This document shows, piece by piece, positions 24,998-33,009 of a DNA stretch of 64,000 nt. A model generated the notes under the pieces. The model did no database searches, was not told the DNA's origin, and saw only the letters and a list, made by a program, of their open reading frames with translations. A program made the position numbers and the translations under genes. Within the stretch, counting starts at the first letter, position 1, and the number at the start of each line of letters is the position of its first letter. Source of the stretch: Rhodococcus globerulus NBRC 14531 (GTDB lineage Bacteria > Actinomycetota > Actinomycetes > Mycobacteriales > Mycobacteriaceae); contig NZ_BCWX01000001.1 in NCBI RefSeq assembly GCF_001894805.1, positions 1,674,001-1,738,000 on the forward strand. Direction: 5' to 3'.

Positions 24998-26989
24998 ATG
25001 ACCGCAGTTCTGAATCCGGCGCCGCCGCGGCCGCCGGCGCCCCCTGTCCATCACGGCGACCCGTCACAGTCGTGGATTCGTACCCGCGGCGCCGCATCGG
25101 CCTTGACTGCGCTTCTCGTAGGCACCGCAGTTCTCTACCTGTGGAACCTGAGCGCAAGTGGTTATGCCAACACCTTCTATGCGGCAGCGGCTCAGGCAGG
25201 TTCGCAGGACTGGAAAGCTTGGTTCTTCGGATCGCTGGACACGTCCAACTTCATCACCGTCGACAAACCACCCGCGTCGCTGTGGGTAATGGGGTTGTCA
25301 GGACGAATCTTCGGATTCTCGAGCCTGAGTCTGCTTGTGCCGCAGGCGTTGATGGGAGTTGGTTCGGTTGCGCTCGTCTACGCGGCAGTGAAACGCGTCG
25401 CGACTCCGACAGCGGGGCTCATTGCGGGCGCCGTTCTCGCGGCAACACCCGCGGCTGCGCTCATGTTCAAGTTCGACAATCCCGATGCCTTGTTAGTGCT
25501 CCTGATGACACTGGCGGGTTACTGGGTGGTTCGAGCAGTCGAGACGTCGGTGGGCCGACGCGCCGCGATGTGGATTGCTCTCACCGGCATTGCTCTCGGC
25601 TTTGCATTCCTCACCAAGATGCTGCAGGGTCTGATGGTGCTGCCCGCGTTCGGCCTGGCGTATCTGGTTGCCGGACAGGCCAGGTTGCGCGCCCGAGTTC
25701 TGCACCTTGCGATCGGTGTTGGTGCGGTGATCCTGGCGGCCGGGTGGTGGGTGCTGGCCGTGTGGCTCTGGCCCGCAGATTCGAGGCCGTACATCGGGGG
25801 CTCGACCAACAACAGCGTCATGGATCTTGTCCTCGGGTACAACGGGCTCGGTCGGATCTTCGGGAATTCCGGTGGCGGTGGCGGCGGAATGAGTGGCGGC
25901 GCTGCAGGTTCGAGCTTCGGCGGGAGCACGGGCCTCGATCGGTTGTTCGGAAGTGAGATGGGAATTCAGATCTCGTGGCTGATCCCCGCTGCGCTGATTG
26001 CACTTGTTCTCGGACTGATAGCGCGTGGTCGTGCCCCGAGAACCGATCTGTTGCGGGCGTCGATGATCGTCTGGGGCGGCTGGTTCCTGGTGACGGGGCT
26101 GATCTTCAGCTACATGTCCGGCACCATCCATCCCTACTACACCGTGGCGTTGGCTCCCGCGATTGCCGGAATGATCGCAGCCGGCGGATACGCATTGTGG
26201 TTGGAACGGTCGCGGTGGATCGGGCGACTCGGCCTGGCATCAATGATGTTTGCTGCGGGAATCTGGAGTTGGGTTCTCCTGCATCGCAATTCCGACTGGC
26301 TACCGGCTCTCGAATGGATCGTACTGGCAGGGACTGTCGTCGGCGCGGCACTGATTCTCCTCGGCGCCAGGAATCGGTTCCGGAAGTTGGTGATTGCGGG
26401 GCTGGTCGTCGGATCGTTGGCCGGCATCGGAGGCTCCGCCTCGTACTCAATTGCCACCGCAGCAACAGCTCACGGTGGATCCATCCCCACGGCCGGCCCG
26501 GCCGGTGCCGTATCCGATTCGGGAATGGGCGGCGGGATGACCCGTGGCCAGGCACCTGGCGACAGCATGACTCCTGGTCAGGCACCTGGCAGCAGTACGG
26601 ATGCGCCGCTGGGCGCCGACGCCACGCCGACCCCATCGGCTGGCACGGGTGCCAACAGTTCCGAGCTGACAGCCATGCTGATCGGCGCAGGCACCCGCTG
26701 GTCCGCAGCAACCAACGGGTCGCAGAGTGCCGCGACGTACGAGTTGGCGAGCAATACTGCCGTGATGGCGACCGGTGGTTGGAGTTCGGACCCAGCACCC
26801 ACGTTGGACCAGTTCATCTCCTATGTCACGAACGGCGATGTCCACTATTACGTCGCTGGTGGTCAGGGCGGTGGCCGCGGCGGCGGTGACAGTACGTCGA
26901 GTGCAATCCAAGCCTGGGTGGAAGCCAATTTCGAAGGCACAACCGTCGGGAATGCAACGGTTTACGACCTCAGTGGCTACGCCGACTAG
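24998..26989 (+). CDS. GT39/PMT-type membrane glycosyltransferase (YkcB-like)
   Basis: The roughly 663-residue protein has about a dozen membrane helices. It shows the ArnT/PMT-type sequence FITVDKPPASLWVMGLSGR and LMFKFDNPDALLVLL, indicating a polyprenyl-phosphate-sugar dependent transferase acting outside the membrane. Two Gly-rich stretches occur (about residue 290, GGGGGGMSGG, and about residues 500-560, with an imperfectly repeated GQAPG), and the end has a soluble domain closing in GNATVYDLSGYAD. I chose ATG 24998 (AAGGG 7 nt upstream); 24995 also fits. Acceptor unknown; probably cell-envelope glycan or glycoprotein. Confidence 0.85.
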   Translation: MTAVLNPAPPRPPAPPVHHGDPSQSWIRTRGAASALTALLVGTAVLYLWNLSASGYANTFYAAAAQAGSQDWKAWFFGSLDTSNFITVDKPPASLWVMGLSGRIFGFSSLSLLVPQALMGVGSVALVYAAVKRVATPTAGLIAGAVLAATPAAALMFKFDNPDALLVLLMTLAGYWVVRAVETSVGRRAAMWIALTGIALGFAFLTKMLQGLMVLPAFGLAYLVAGQARLRARVLHLAIGVGAVILAAGWWVLAVWLWPADSRPYIGGSTNNSVMDLVLGYNGLGRIFGNSGGGGGGMSGGAAGSSFGGSTGLDRLFGSEMGIQISWLIPAALIALVLGLIARGRAPRTDLLRASMIVWGGWFLVTGLIFSYMSGTIHPYYTVALAPAIAGMIAAGGYALWLERSRWIGRLGLASMMFAAGIWSWVLLHRNSDWLPALEWIVLAGTVVGAALILLGARNRFRKLVIAGLVVGSLAGIGGSASYSIATAATAHGGSIPTAGPAGAVSDSGMGGGMTRGQAPGDSMTPGQAPGSSTDAPLGADATPTPSAGTGANSSELTAMLIGAGTRWSAATNGSQSAATYELASNTAVMATGGWSSDPAPTLDQFISYVTNGDVHYYVAGGQGGGRGGGDSTSSAIQAWVEANFEGTTVGNATVYDLSGYAD

Positions 26990-27036
26990 GCAGGGCAGGT
27001 GCCCGGTCGCCGGACACTGTCGGTCATGATCGAACA

Positions 27037-28221
27037 ATGCCTGGAACCGAGGAGCGTCTGCCGAAGGATCGGCGTCAACGATGGACGTGGCGCGACACCG
27101 CGTTTATCGCGGTGGTCGTGCTGCTGGGCGCCGGTGCGGCGCGCCTGACGCAGGACGACGGCCCGGCTGCGATTCCCGGTTGTGAATCCGTCGAAGCGGC
27201 CGGGGAGGTGGAGAGTTTTCTGGTCGCCACGATCGGGGGTGACGACCCCGGGTACAACGATCCTGACTATCCGTGGTTCTCCAAGTCGAAAGCAGACGCG
27301 ATGCGTAGGGCGGTGACTGAGGCACTACCGGTGGACGCCAGACTTGAAGACCCGGGATTCGCCTTCATATTTCCGCCAGTGCACAACTTCGGCGAGGCCC
27401 GGTCGCCCGAATCGGCGGAGGAATTGACCCTCGGTGGTTCGACCACTGCACTTGGTGACATAGCCCGCGGTGATGCGCGAGCAACGGTCTCGGTGGATGT
27501 TCGAGAATGGACAGGACCGATTCCGTCGTGTGTCGAAGGTTCCGTAGATCGGCGTGAAGTGCGTGCCGACGGAAGAGTTCTCGACTTCTACGAGGCGAAA
27601 GACGCTGCCAGTCCATATGCTCAGGACTTTGTCGTAGTCTACGTCCCCGGTGTCAGTCGCGTCTTCGCCTCGGTAACCGGATTTGACGGATCGGACGCGC
27701 AAGTCCTGTCGACGGACGAGTTGGTCGACGTCGCTCTCGCGCCAGGTTTTGCTGTGACAGAAGATATTCCGCCGATGACATTCTGTGGCATTCTCACTGT
27801 GATGGAGGAAGGCGGGGTGGACAACAACGTTGTGTCGAGGCTCAACACTGTGCTCGACGAGCGATGGCGGTGGCTCGGAACAACCGGCCTCAGGCTCGAC
27901 CGTCCGTTGGGTTCGCTGGTGCCGGACGACTCGGGCAGCGGCCTGTGCGCGGACGTTGTCGTGAGCGCGCCGGGTGCGGCAGCGAACCTGCAAATCTCGA
28001 TTACCCGGAACGGATTCCGCTTGCTCGAGAACGCCGTAATCCTGCCCGACGATACGTTGATCAGTCGCACCGAGAACCCCGGCACAAGTTCGGTGGCCGT
28101 CCAGCATCCGTCCGGCGAGACTGTTGTTGTGCGAACGGTGACGCACACTGTGTCGCCGCTGGTAATCGAGCAACTCGAGTTGATTGCGACGTCACCCGGT
28201 CTCGAAATTGCGCCGAGCTAG
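27037..28221 (+). CDS. Hypothetical membrane-anchored extracytoplasmic protein
   Basis: The 394-residue protein has a short basic N-terminus (RLPKDRRQRW), one hydrophobic span (TAFIAVVVLLGAGAARL) and a long, mainly extracytoplasmic acidic domain with Cys in IPGC, IPSC, TFC and GLC. There is no lipobox, so it is anchored by the signal-like helix. No family recognised. It follows the glycosyltransferase by 47 nt on the same strand, so a role at the envelope is possible. Confidence 0.72.
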   Translation: MPGTEERLPKDRRQRWTWRDTAFIAVVVLLGAGAARLTQDDGPAAIPGCESVEAAGEVESFLVATIGGDDPGYNDPDYPWFSKSKADAMRRAVTEALPVDARLEDPGFAFIFPPVHNFGEARSPESAEELTLGGSTTALGDIARGDARATVSVDVREWTGPIPSCVEGSVDRREVRADGRVLDFYEAKDAASPYAQDFVVVYVPGVSRVFASVTGFDGSDAQVLSTDELVDVALAPGFAVTEDIPPMTFCGILTVMEEGGVDNNVVSRLNTVLDERWRWLGTTGLRLDRPLGSLVPDDSGSGLCADVVVSAPGAAANLQISITRNGFRLLENAVILPDDTLISRTENPGTSSVAVQHPSGETVVVRTVTHTVSPLVIEQLELIATSPGLEIAPS

Positions 28222-28289
28222 GGAAGGTTCGATGGAACTGGCAGAATCAGAGGGTATTTGCCGCTTCGACTAGCTGGAGGCAACAAAAA

Positions 28290-28838
28290 ATGGGCGACGT
28301 CAGCCCGGCGCGGGGTGGGGACTTTTCCGCGTGGTTCATCGACCAGTTTGCGACGTATTGGCAGTCGGGCGGTGGTGCTCGCATCGAGGGCCGGATCGCC
28401 GGCTATCTGCTCATCAATGAATCTCCGGGCGTCAGTGCCGAGGAGTTGGCCATTGCTCTCGACACCAGTCGTGGATCTGTCTCCAACTACATTCGACGGC
28501 TCATCGATCGAGGTTTTGTGAAGCTCGTTCGTAGGCCTCGCGATCGAACTCATTACTACGTCATGGATTCCGACGTGTGGGGCGGCTTCCTCGAGAACGA
28601 GCACCAGTACCTCGAGAATCAGCGCACGCTCGCCACCGAGGCACTTCAGTATGCAAACCCCAACGGCCCCGCCTACATTCGTGTGCTGAACATGCGCGAC
28701 TACATGGGCTGGATCATCGACAATCGCATGCTCGGGAGTGAATGGGCTCGATTCAAGGAAGTGCGGGACGGGGCAGTTCAGGACGAGGCAGTTCGGGACG
28801 AGGCAGGACAAGATAGAGCAGGGCCCGCACCTGAATAA
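28290..28838 (+). CDS. GbsR/MarR-like transcriptional regulator
   Basis: The 182-residue protein has a winged helix (GVSAEELAIALDTSRGSVSN, then IRRLIDRGFVKLVRRPRDR with a wing ending HYYVM), as in the GbsR group of MarR-like regulators. The C-terminus ends in imperfect repeats of V(Q/R)DEA. The ATG at 28290 is preceded by GGAGG 9 nt upstream. The TAA stop lies inside the hairpin that terminates both this gene and the convergent siderophore-binding gene. Target genes are not evident. Confidence 0.85.
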   Translation: MGDVSPARGGDFSAWFIDQFATYWQSGGGARIEGRIAGYLLINESPGVSAEELAIALDTSRGSVSNYIRRLIDRGFVKLVRRPRDRTHYYVMDSDVWGGFLENEHQYLENQRTLATEALQYANPNGPAYIRVLNMRDYMGWIIDNRMLGSEWARFKEVRDGAVQDEAVRDEAGQDRAGPAPE

Positions 28839-28852
28839 GGTACGGGCCCTGC
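28818..28852. terminator. Bidirectional terminator overlapping a stop codon
   Basis: GCAGGGCCCGCACC (28818-28831) pairs with GGTACGGGCCCTGC (28839-28852): 14 bp with one mismatch and a 7-nt loop. The GbsR-like gene stops inside it (28836-28838), and the convergent lipoprotein gene ends just beyond. Confidence 0.75.
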
Positions 28853-28866
28853 GGGTCTCGCCGGCT

Positions 28867-29901
28867 TTATTTGTTCAGTTTTGCGACTGCCTCGTCGATC
28901 ATCGGTGCGTAGCGCTCGAGTGACCACGGGACGGTCAAGGGATTGATCATCGATGATCCCGTCACAAAAGGCTGGTCCGTCGGGGCGATGATAGTTCCTC
29001 GTGCGACGGCCGGAATCTGCTGATAGGCGGGCTGCGCTTCGATTTCGGCCCGGTTCGCGGGATCGGAGTAGAAGGTGAACAGCAGGTCCGAATTGTTCAG
29101 GAGGTGGGCATTCTCGAGGCCGATCACTGCAGAATCGGTACCTTCGGACTCGGTCAGCGTGTTCACGACGGGATCAACCTGCAAGCCCAGTCCGCGAACC
29201 ATGGCAACACGCTGCTCTTCGGCGAAGAACACGCCGAGTGTTCCTGGGCCGGTGTTGTAGATGAACGAGAAGCTTACGTCTGCGTAATTGGGATGTGCTG
29301 CAGACGATTTCGCGAACTGGTCTTTGATCTTGTCGATCTCGGCGGTGGCTTTCCCGGTTTCGCCCATGGCCTTTCCGATCACGTTGATCTGCTCTTCCCA
29401 TGTGATAGTCCACGGGCTTTCCTCGTACGCAACGGTGGGTGCAAAGGCGTTGAGGGAGTCGAACTGCTGCTGGGTGATACCGGACCATGGTGCGAGGATC
29501 AGATCGGGATCAAGAGCGATGATCGCTTCGATGTTCAGATCGGCTCCGCCGGTGAACTGCTCGGGGAGTTCGCCGCCTTGTTCGGTGACTGCCTCGTGAA
29601 CCCAGGGGAGGTAGCCGGATTCGTCACTGCCCCATGAATATTTCTCGACGCCGACGGGAATGGTGCCCAGCGCGATGACTGTCTCGGCGGAACCCATGCC
29701 GAGCGTGACGATCCGCTCCGGCTTCTCGGTGATGACTGCCTTGCCGAGAGCATGCTCGATAGTGACGGTCTCGAAGTTGCCGGTATTGGTGTCGGTGGTG
29801 TCGCTGCTACTGGTACTGCAACCGCCGATTGCCAGGGCGGCGATGACAAGTCCACTCAGGAGCGCAGACCGGCGGAGGGATCGCACGGGGGCGTATCGCA
29901 T
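28867..29901 (-). CDS. Iron-siderophore ABC transporter substrate-binding lipoprotein
   Basis: The 344-residue protein has a lipoprotein signal peptide with lipobox (IGGC, Cys near residue 28) and a FepB/FecB-like periplasmic-binding fold: VTIEHALGKAVITEKPERIV at the start and ALDPDLILAPWSG in the middle. It would capture ferric siderophores outside the membrane. No permease or ATPase genes are adjacent, so it is an orphan binding protein. An IdeR/DtxR-type iron box lies about 90 nt upstream of the start, consistent with iron repression. Confidence 0.93.
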   Translation of the reverse strand: MRYAPVRSLRRSALLSGLVIAALAIGGCSTSSSDTTDTNTGNFETVTIEHALGKAVITEKPERIVTLGMGSAETVIALGTIPVGVEKYSWGSDESGYLPWVHEAVTEQGGELPEQFTGGADLNIEAIIALDPDLILAPWSGITQQQFDSLNAFAPTVAYEESPWTITWEEQINVIGKAMGETGKATAEIDKIKDQFAKSSAAHPNYADVSFSFIYNTGPGTLGVFFAEEQRVAMVRGLGLQVDPVVNTLTESEGTDSAVIGLENAHLLNNSDLLFTFYSDPANRAEIEAQPAYQQIPAVARGTIIAPTDQPFVTGSSMINPLTVPWSLERYAPMIDEAVAKLNK

Positions 29902-29986
29902 GAAGAGCCTTTCGGTGTCGAGGCGCCGGAGTGCTCTTGTGGCTCTCGTGGATCACCGAGCAAGATGGACTGGCGCACAGGAAGCA

Positions 29987-29997
29987 TAGGCTAGCCT
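29987..29997 (-). promoter_or_regulatory. IdeR/DtxR-type iron box
   Basis: TAGGCTAGCCT matches the core of the 19-bp iron box (TTAGGTTAGGCTAACCTAA) in 10 of 11 positions (A to G in the right half); AGGCTAGCCT is a perfect palindrome. It lies between the siderophore-binding gene (start 29901) and the MarR gene, where iron repression of the former is expected. Confidence 0.7.
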
Positions 29998-30047
29998 TCC
30001 CTGAACTTTCAAGTCAATTGAAAGTTCAGACCGCCTGCACCGGTTGT

Positions 30048-30503
30048 TCAGTCCGTCGGCATGGATCCCAGGCGGGCCAGGAGTGGCGCCGCGTCGACAA
30101 GTTTGGCCGCGTCGTCGGGATCCATTCCCGCCAAGAGGCTTCGAATGCCGTCGGCCCACATCTGGTCGATCTTCTGGTTGTTGTGGGTGGCCACTGGGGT
30201 TTGGTGCAGGCGGAACGAGCGTCCGTCGCTGGGATCGGATCGCTTCTCGAGTAGGCCTTGGTCCACCAGTCGGCGAACCGTTGTGCTGACGTTGCTGCTT
30301 TGCAAGTTCAAGGCGCGCGCGATCTCCGACACCGTACTGCCGGGATGTTCCTCGATTGCGCGGAGGACTTCGATCTCGGAATGGGGGAGTCGGGATAAGC
30401 CCGCCTCCTTCTCGCCGAAGCGCCGCAATGCCCACACCACCGAACGCGCCGTATGTGCCAAGCGCTGGACATCGTCATCTGTTGCAACCGATTTGTTGGA
30501 CAC
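30048..30503 (-). CDS. MarR family transcriptional regulator
   Basis: The 151-residue protein is a standard MarR winged-helix regulator: LPHSEIEVLRAIEEHPGSTV, then HTH (ALNLQSSNVSTTVRRLVDQG) and the wing DPSDGRSFRL with the conserved Asp/Arg. It is divergent from a Bcr/CflA drug-efflux gene across 85 nt containing overlapping AT-rich palindromes, the classic arrangement of a MarR repressor of an efflux pump. Confidence 0.93.
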   Translation of the reverse strand: MSNKSVATDDDVQRLAHTARSVVWALRRFGEKEAGLSRLPHSEIEVLRAIEEHPGSTVSEIARALNLQSSNVSTTVRRLVDQGLLEKRSDPSDGRSFRLHQTPVATHNNQKIDQMWADGIRSLLAGMDPDDAAKLVDAAPLLARLGSMPTD

Positions 30504-30522
30504 GAACCCAGTCTAGACGTTA

Positions 30523-30558
30523 AGATATATATAAATCTATATCTATTTCTAGATATAG
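30523..30558. promoter_or_regulatory. Overlapping AT-rich MarR operators
   Basis: CTATATCTA (30537-30545) and TAGATATAG (30550-30558) are perfect 9-bp arms with a TTTC spacer. AGATATA (30523-30529) also pairs with TATATCT (30538-30544). The block is strikingly AT-rich for this genome and sits between the divergent marR and efflux genes. Confidence 0.7.
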
Positions 30559-30588
30559 CCGTAGTGCAAAACTGGATGAAGGATCAAT

Positions 30589-31851
30589 GTGAAACAGCAC
30601 GTGCAGGAAGCAGACACCATGGTGGAGTCCGACCCGGTGTCTGTGTCGGACGCGGGACACGCGACACATCTACCCGCCAAGATCATCGCCACATTGGCTC
30701 TGTTGGCGGCTGTGGCACCACTGGCCATCGACATGTATCTGCCGGCATTCCCTGAGATGTCGGTGGAGTTCGATACCAGTGCATCAGCCGTACAGCTGAC
30801 ACTCACGACCTTCCTGGTCGGCCTTGCCCTTGGGCAACTTGTGTTCGGCCCGCTCTCCGATCGGTACGGTCGACGGCCACTACTTCTCATCGGGACTGTG
30901 GCTTGCGCCGTCTTCAGTGCCGGCGCCGCACTGGCGCCGAGCATCGAACTTCTCGCCGCAGCGCGCTTTGTGCAGGGCTTTGCCGGGGCGGCGGGAATTG
31001 TCCTGGGCCGCGCGGTGATCTCCGATCGTGCCCGCGGTGCCGCTGCGGCAAAATTGTTCAGCCTGCTCGTGGTGATCAACGCAGTAGCACCGGTAATCGC
31101 GCCGCTACTCGGCGGTGTTGTTGTCACTAATTTCGGGTGGCGTGGCGTGTTCTGGGTTCTGACAGTGCTGTCCGCGTTGATGTTCGTGTGCGTCCTTGCA
31201 TTGGTATCGGAAACGCTCCCGAAGGAATTGCGCACCACCGGCGGCGCTGCCGCGATGCTGGGTGAGGCTCGAAACGTTCTGCGGAACCGCCGGTACGTCG
31301 GGTTCACCCTCGCGTACGCCTTCGCTTTTGGTGTCATGTTTGCGTACATCTCTGCGTCACCGTTTGTCCTGCAGAATGTGCACGGACTCTCCACTGCTTG
31401 GTACACAGTTGTTTTCACCGTCAACGCGGTCGGTCTTGTGATCTTCAGCGTCGCCAACGGCGGGGTTGTCGCGAAACTAGGTGACCGGGTGACGTTGCGG
31501 ATCGGTCTCACGTTGCTCGCGGTGTTTTCGGCAGTCATGCTGATCAATGCGCTTGCCGGGCCCGTTCTGTGGATCACTCTGATCGCGTTGTGGTGCACGA
31601 TGGCCAGCCTCGGCCTTGTCATCGCCAACGCCACAACCTTGGCGCTCGGTGAGGCGCGGCAGGCCGCCGGTACCGGATCGGCAGTGCTTGGTGCGCTGCA
31701 GTTCCTGCTCGCTGCTGCGATTTCCCCGCTCGTCGGGATCGGCGGGGAGGGCACCGCCCTGCCTATGGCCATCGCAATGGTCGTCAGTGCGCTCATCGCG
31801 CTGTCGGCGCTTGCCCTGACGAGAGGGAAGGCTTCAGCAGACGCGCAGTAA
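30589..31851 (+). CDS. Bcr/CflA-type multidrug efflux MFS transporter
   Basis: The 420-residue protein has twelve predicted helices. It begins with the DHA1 signature LAIDMYLPAFPEM and has GPLSDRYGRRPLLLIG in loop 2-3, typical of Bcr/CflA drug:H+ antiporters. The GTG at 30589 has GAAGGA upstream; a later ATG (30619) is possible. The divergent MarR gene is the likely repressor. A strong terminator follows. Confidence 0.92.
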   Translation: MKQHVQEADTMVESDPVSVSDAGHATHLPAKIIATLALLAAVAPLAIDMYLPAFPEMSVEFDTSASAVQLTLTTFLVGLALGQLVFGPLSDRYGRRPLLLIGTVACAVFSAGAALAPSIELLAAARFVQGFAGAAGIVLGRAVISDRARGAAAAKLFSLLVVINAVAPVIAPLLGGVVVTNFGWRGVFWVLTVLSALMFVCVLALVSETLPKELRTTGGAAAMLGEARNVLRNRRYVGFTLAYAFAFGVMFAYISASPFVLQNVHGLSTAWYTVVFTVNAVGLVIFSVANGGVVAKLGDRVTLRIGLTLLAVFSAVMLINALAGPVLWITLIALWCTMASLGLVIANATTLALGEARQAAGTGSAVLGALQFLLAAAISPLVGIGGEGTALPMAIAMVVSALIALSALALTRGKASADAQ

Positions 31852-31872
31852 TCTGTGCCGAACTCGCCACAG

Positions 31873-31907
31873 CCGACCCGGGACACCACCAGTCCCGGGT
31901 CGGTTTT
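31873..31907 (+). terminator. Rho-independent terminator after efflux gene
   Basis: A 12-bp perfect stem (CCGACCCGGGAC and its complement, 31873-31884 with 31892-31903) with a 7-nt loop is followed by TTTT. It starts 21 nt after the efflux-gene stop. Confidence 0.9.
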
Positions 31908-31990
31908 CACGTGGAAGGAGTCGAAATATCACCCTCAGCGGGTGATGTCCGACCGCCGGTGGCCGGATACATTTCAGCTACTCGTTTCCT

Positions 31991-32020
31991 CGAAGTAGAA
32001 GTGCGCGAAGTAGAAGTGCG
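31991..32020. repeat. Tandem 15-bp direct repeat (2 copies)
   Basis: CGAAGTAGAAGTGCG occurs twice back-to-back (31991-32005 and 32006-32020), followed by CGAG. It lies about 140 nt upstream of the GlsB-like gene. It could be a regulatory site or simple slippage. Confidence 0.9.
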
Positions 32021-32161
32021 CGAGAGAACAGTGCAGGTTGAAGCAAGGCGGTCAGCGGATTTTGCTCAATTCACCGACGGATAAACGGACATATGGGAAA
32101 GATTGCGCGAAAGCGTCGTGTTCGGTTCGCGGAGTACGCCTAGCTGAAAGGGCTTTGCCTC

Positions 32162-32443
32162 ATGCTCATCATCGGAATGATCTTGTTCGGAACCGTCATC
32201 GGAGCGGGTGCCCAGTTGATCCTCGGTGGCAACACCCGACGATTGGACTGGCCCTTCGCTTTCATCGCGGGAATTGGTGGATCGCTGGTCGGCGGCTTGC
32301 TCGTGAGTCTGATTGCGGGTGACGGACTTTCATTGCGTCCCAGTGGAATCATCGGCTCGCTGGTCGGAGCTGTCCTGATCACCGCAGGTTGGCAGTGGTA
32401 CCGCCGGACTTCGAGCAACGCTGCGCATTCCACCGATCGCTAA
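32162..32443 (+). CDS. GlsB/YeaQ/YmgE-type small membrane stress protein
   Basis: The 93-residue protein has three hydrophobic helices with small-residue patterns (GTVIGAGAQLIL, GIGGSLVGGLLVSL, GIIGSLVGAVLIT), like transglycosylase-associated/GlsB-YeaQ membrane proteins linked to envelope stress. The ATG at 32162 follows GAAAGGGC. It is followed 39 nt later by another small membrane gene. Confidence 0.75.
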   Translation: MLIIGMILFGTVIGAGAQLILGGNTRRLDWPFAFIAGIGGSLVGGLLVSLIAGDGLSLRPSGIIGSLVGAVLITAGWQWYRRTSSNAAHSTDR

Positions 32444-32482
32444 CTTTCATCGTCGACATCTCCTTCTGCGAGAGGCAAGAAT

Positions 32483-32896
32483 ATGACCGACACATCGTCA
32501 CCGTCACACGCTCATCCGGTGCGCAGTGGCATCGCGACCGGCACAAATTTTGCAGCAGCAGCCCTTCTCTTCATAGTCGGCATCATTTCCCTCCTTCAAG
32601 GGATTTCGGCTGTCGCGAACGACGACCTTTTTGTTGTCGGGGTCAACTACGTCTACGAATTCGATGTGACGACGTGGGGTTGGATTCACATAGCCCTGGG
32701 CGTCGTTGGCCTCGCGATTGCCATCGGAATGATGATGGCTGCCACGTGGGCGCGTATTGCGGCGATCCTGATTGCAGCGCTCTCGATCATCGCGAACTTC
32801 CTGTGGCTTCCGCATTATCCGCTCTGGTCGATCCTGATCATCGCGCTCGATGTCATTGTTATCTGGGCCGTAGCCACCTGGGATGCCGAGGACTGA
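32483..32896 (+). CDS. DUF7144-like four-helix membrane protein
   Basis: The 137-residue protein has four membrane segments: AAALLFIVGIISLLQGISAV, a loop with YVYEFDVTTWGWIHIALGVV, MMMAATWARIAAILIAALS and LWSILIIALDVIVIW. This pattern is common in actinobacterial small integral membrane proteins (DUF7144 type). The ATG has GAGAGGC upstream. Function unknown; it may share a stress-related transcript with the preceding gene. Confidence 0.8.
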   Translation: MTDTSSPSHAHPVRSGIATGTNFAAAALLFIVGIISLLQGISAVANDDLFVVGVNYVYEFDVTTWGWIHIALGVVGLAIAIGMMMAATWARIAAILIAALSIIANFLWLPHYPLWSILIIALDVIVIWAVATWDAED

Positions 32897-33009
32897 CCGA
32901 GCGAGGCTCGACGCGTCTCGGCAGAAGGTGCCTCGAGGTGTTTTCCGAGTTATTCGTGTCTCCCGGCTTTTGCTCTTGAGGATGCACGTCGCCATCTAGT
33001 GTGTGATTG

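Larger units (their letters stand above)
31852..32161. other. Intergenic region with terminator and tandem repeat
   Basis: This is about 310 nt between the efflux gene and the next small membrane protein. It holds a strong hairpin terminator (31873-31907) and a 2 x 15-bp tandem direct repeat (31991-32020). The promoter of the downstream gene should lie after the repeat. No coding sequence was recognised. Confidence 0.6.

Noticed and set aside
32038-32322. 94-codon plus-strand frame over the GlsB-like gene
   Set aside because: It overlaps the GlsB-like gene in another frame and lacks protein-like features.
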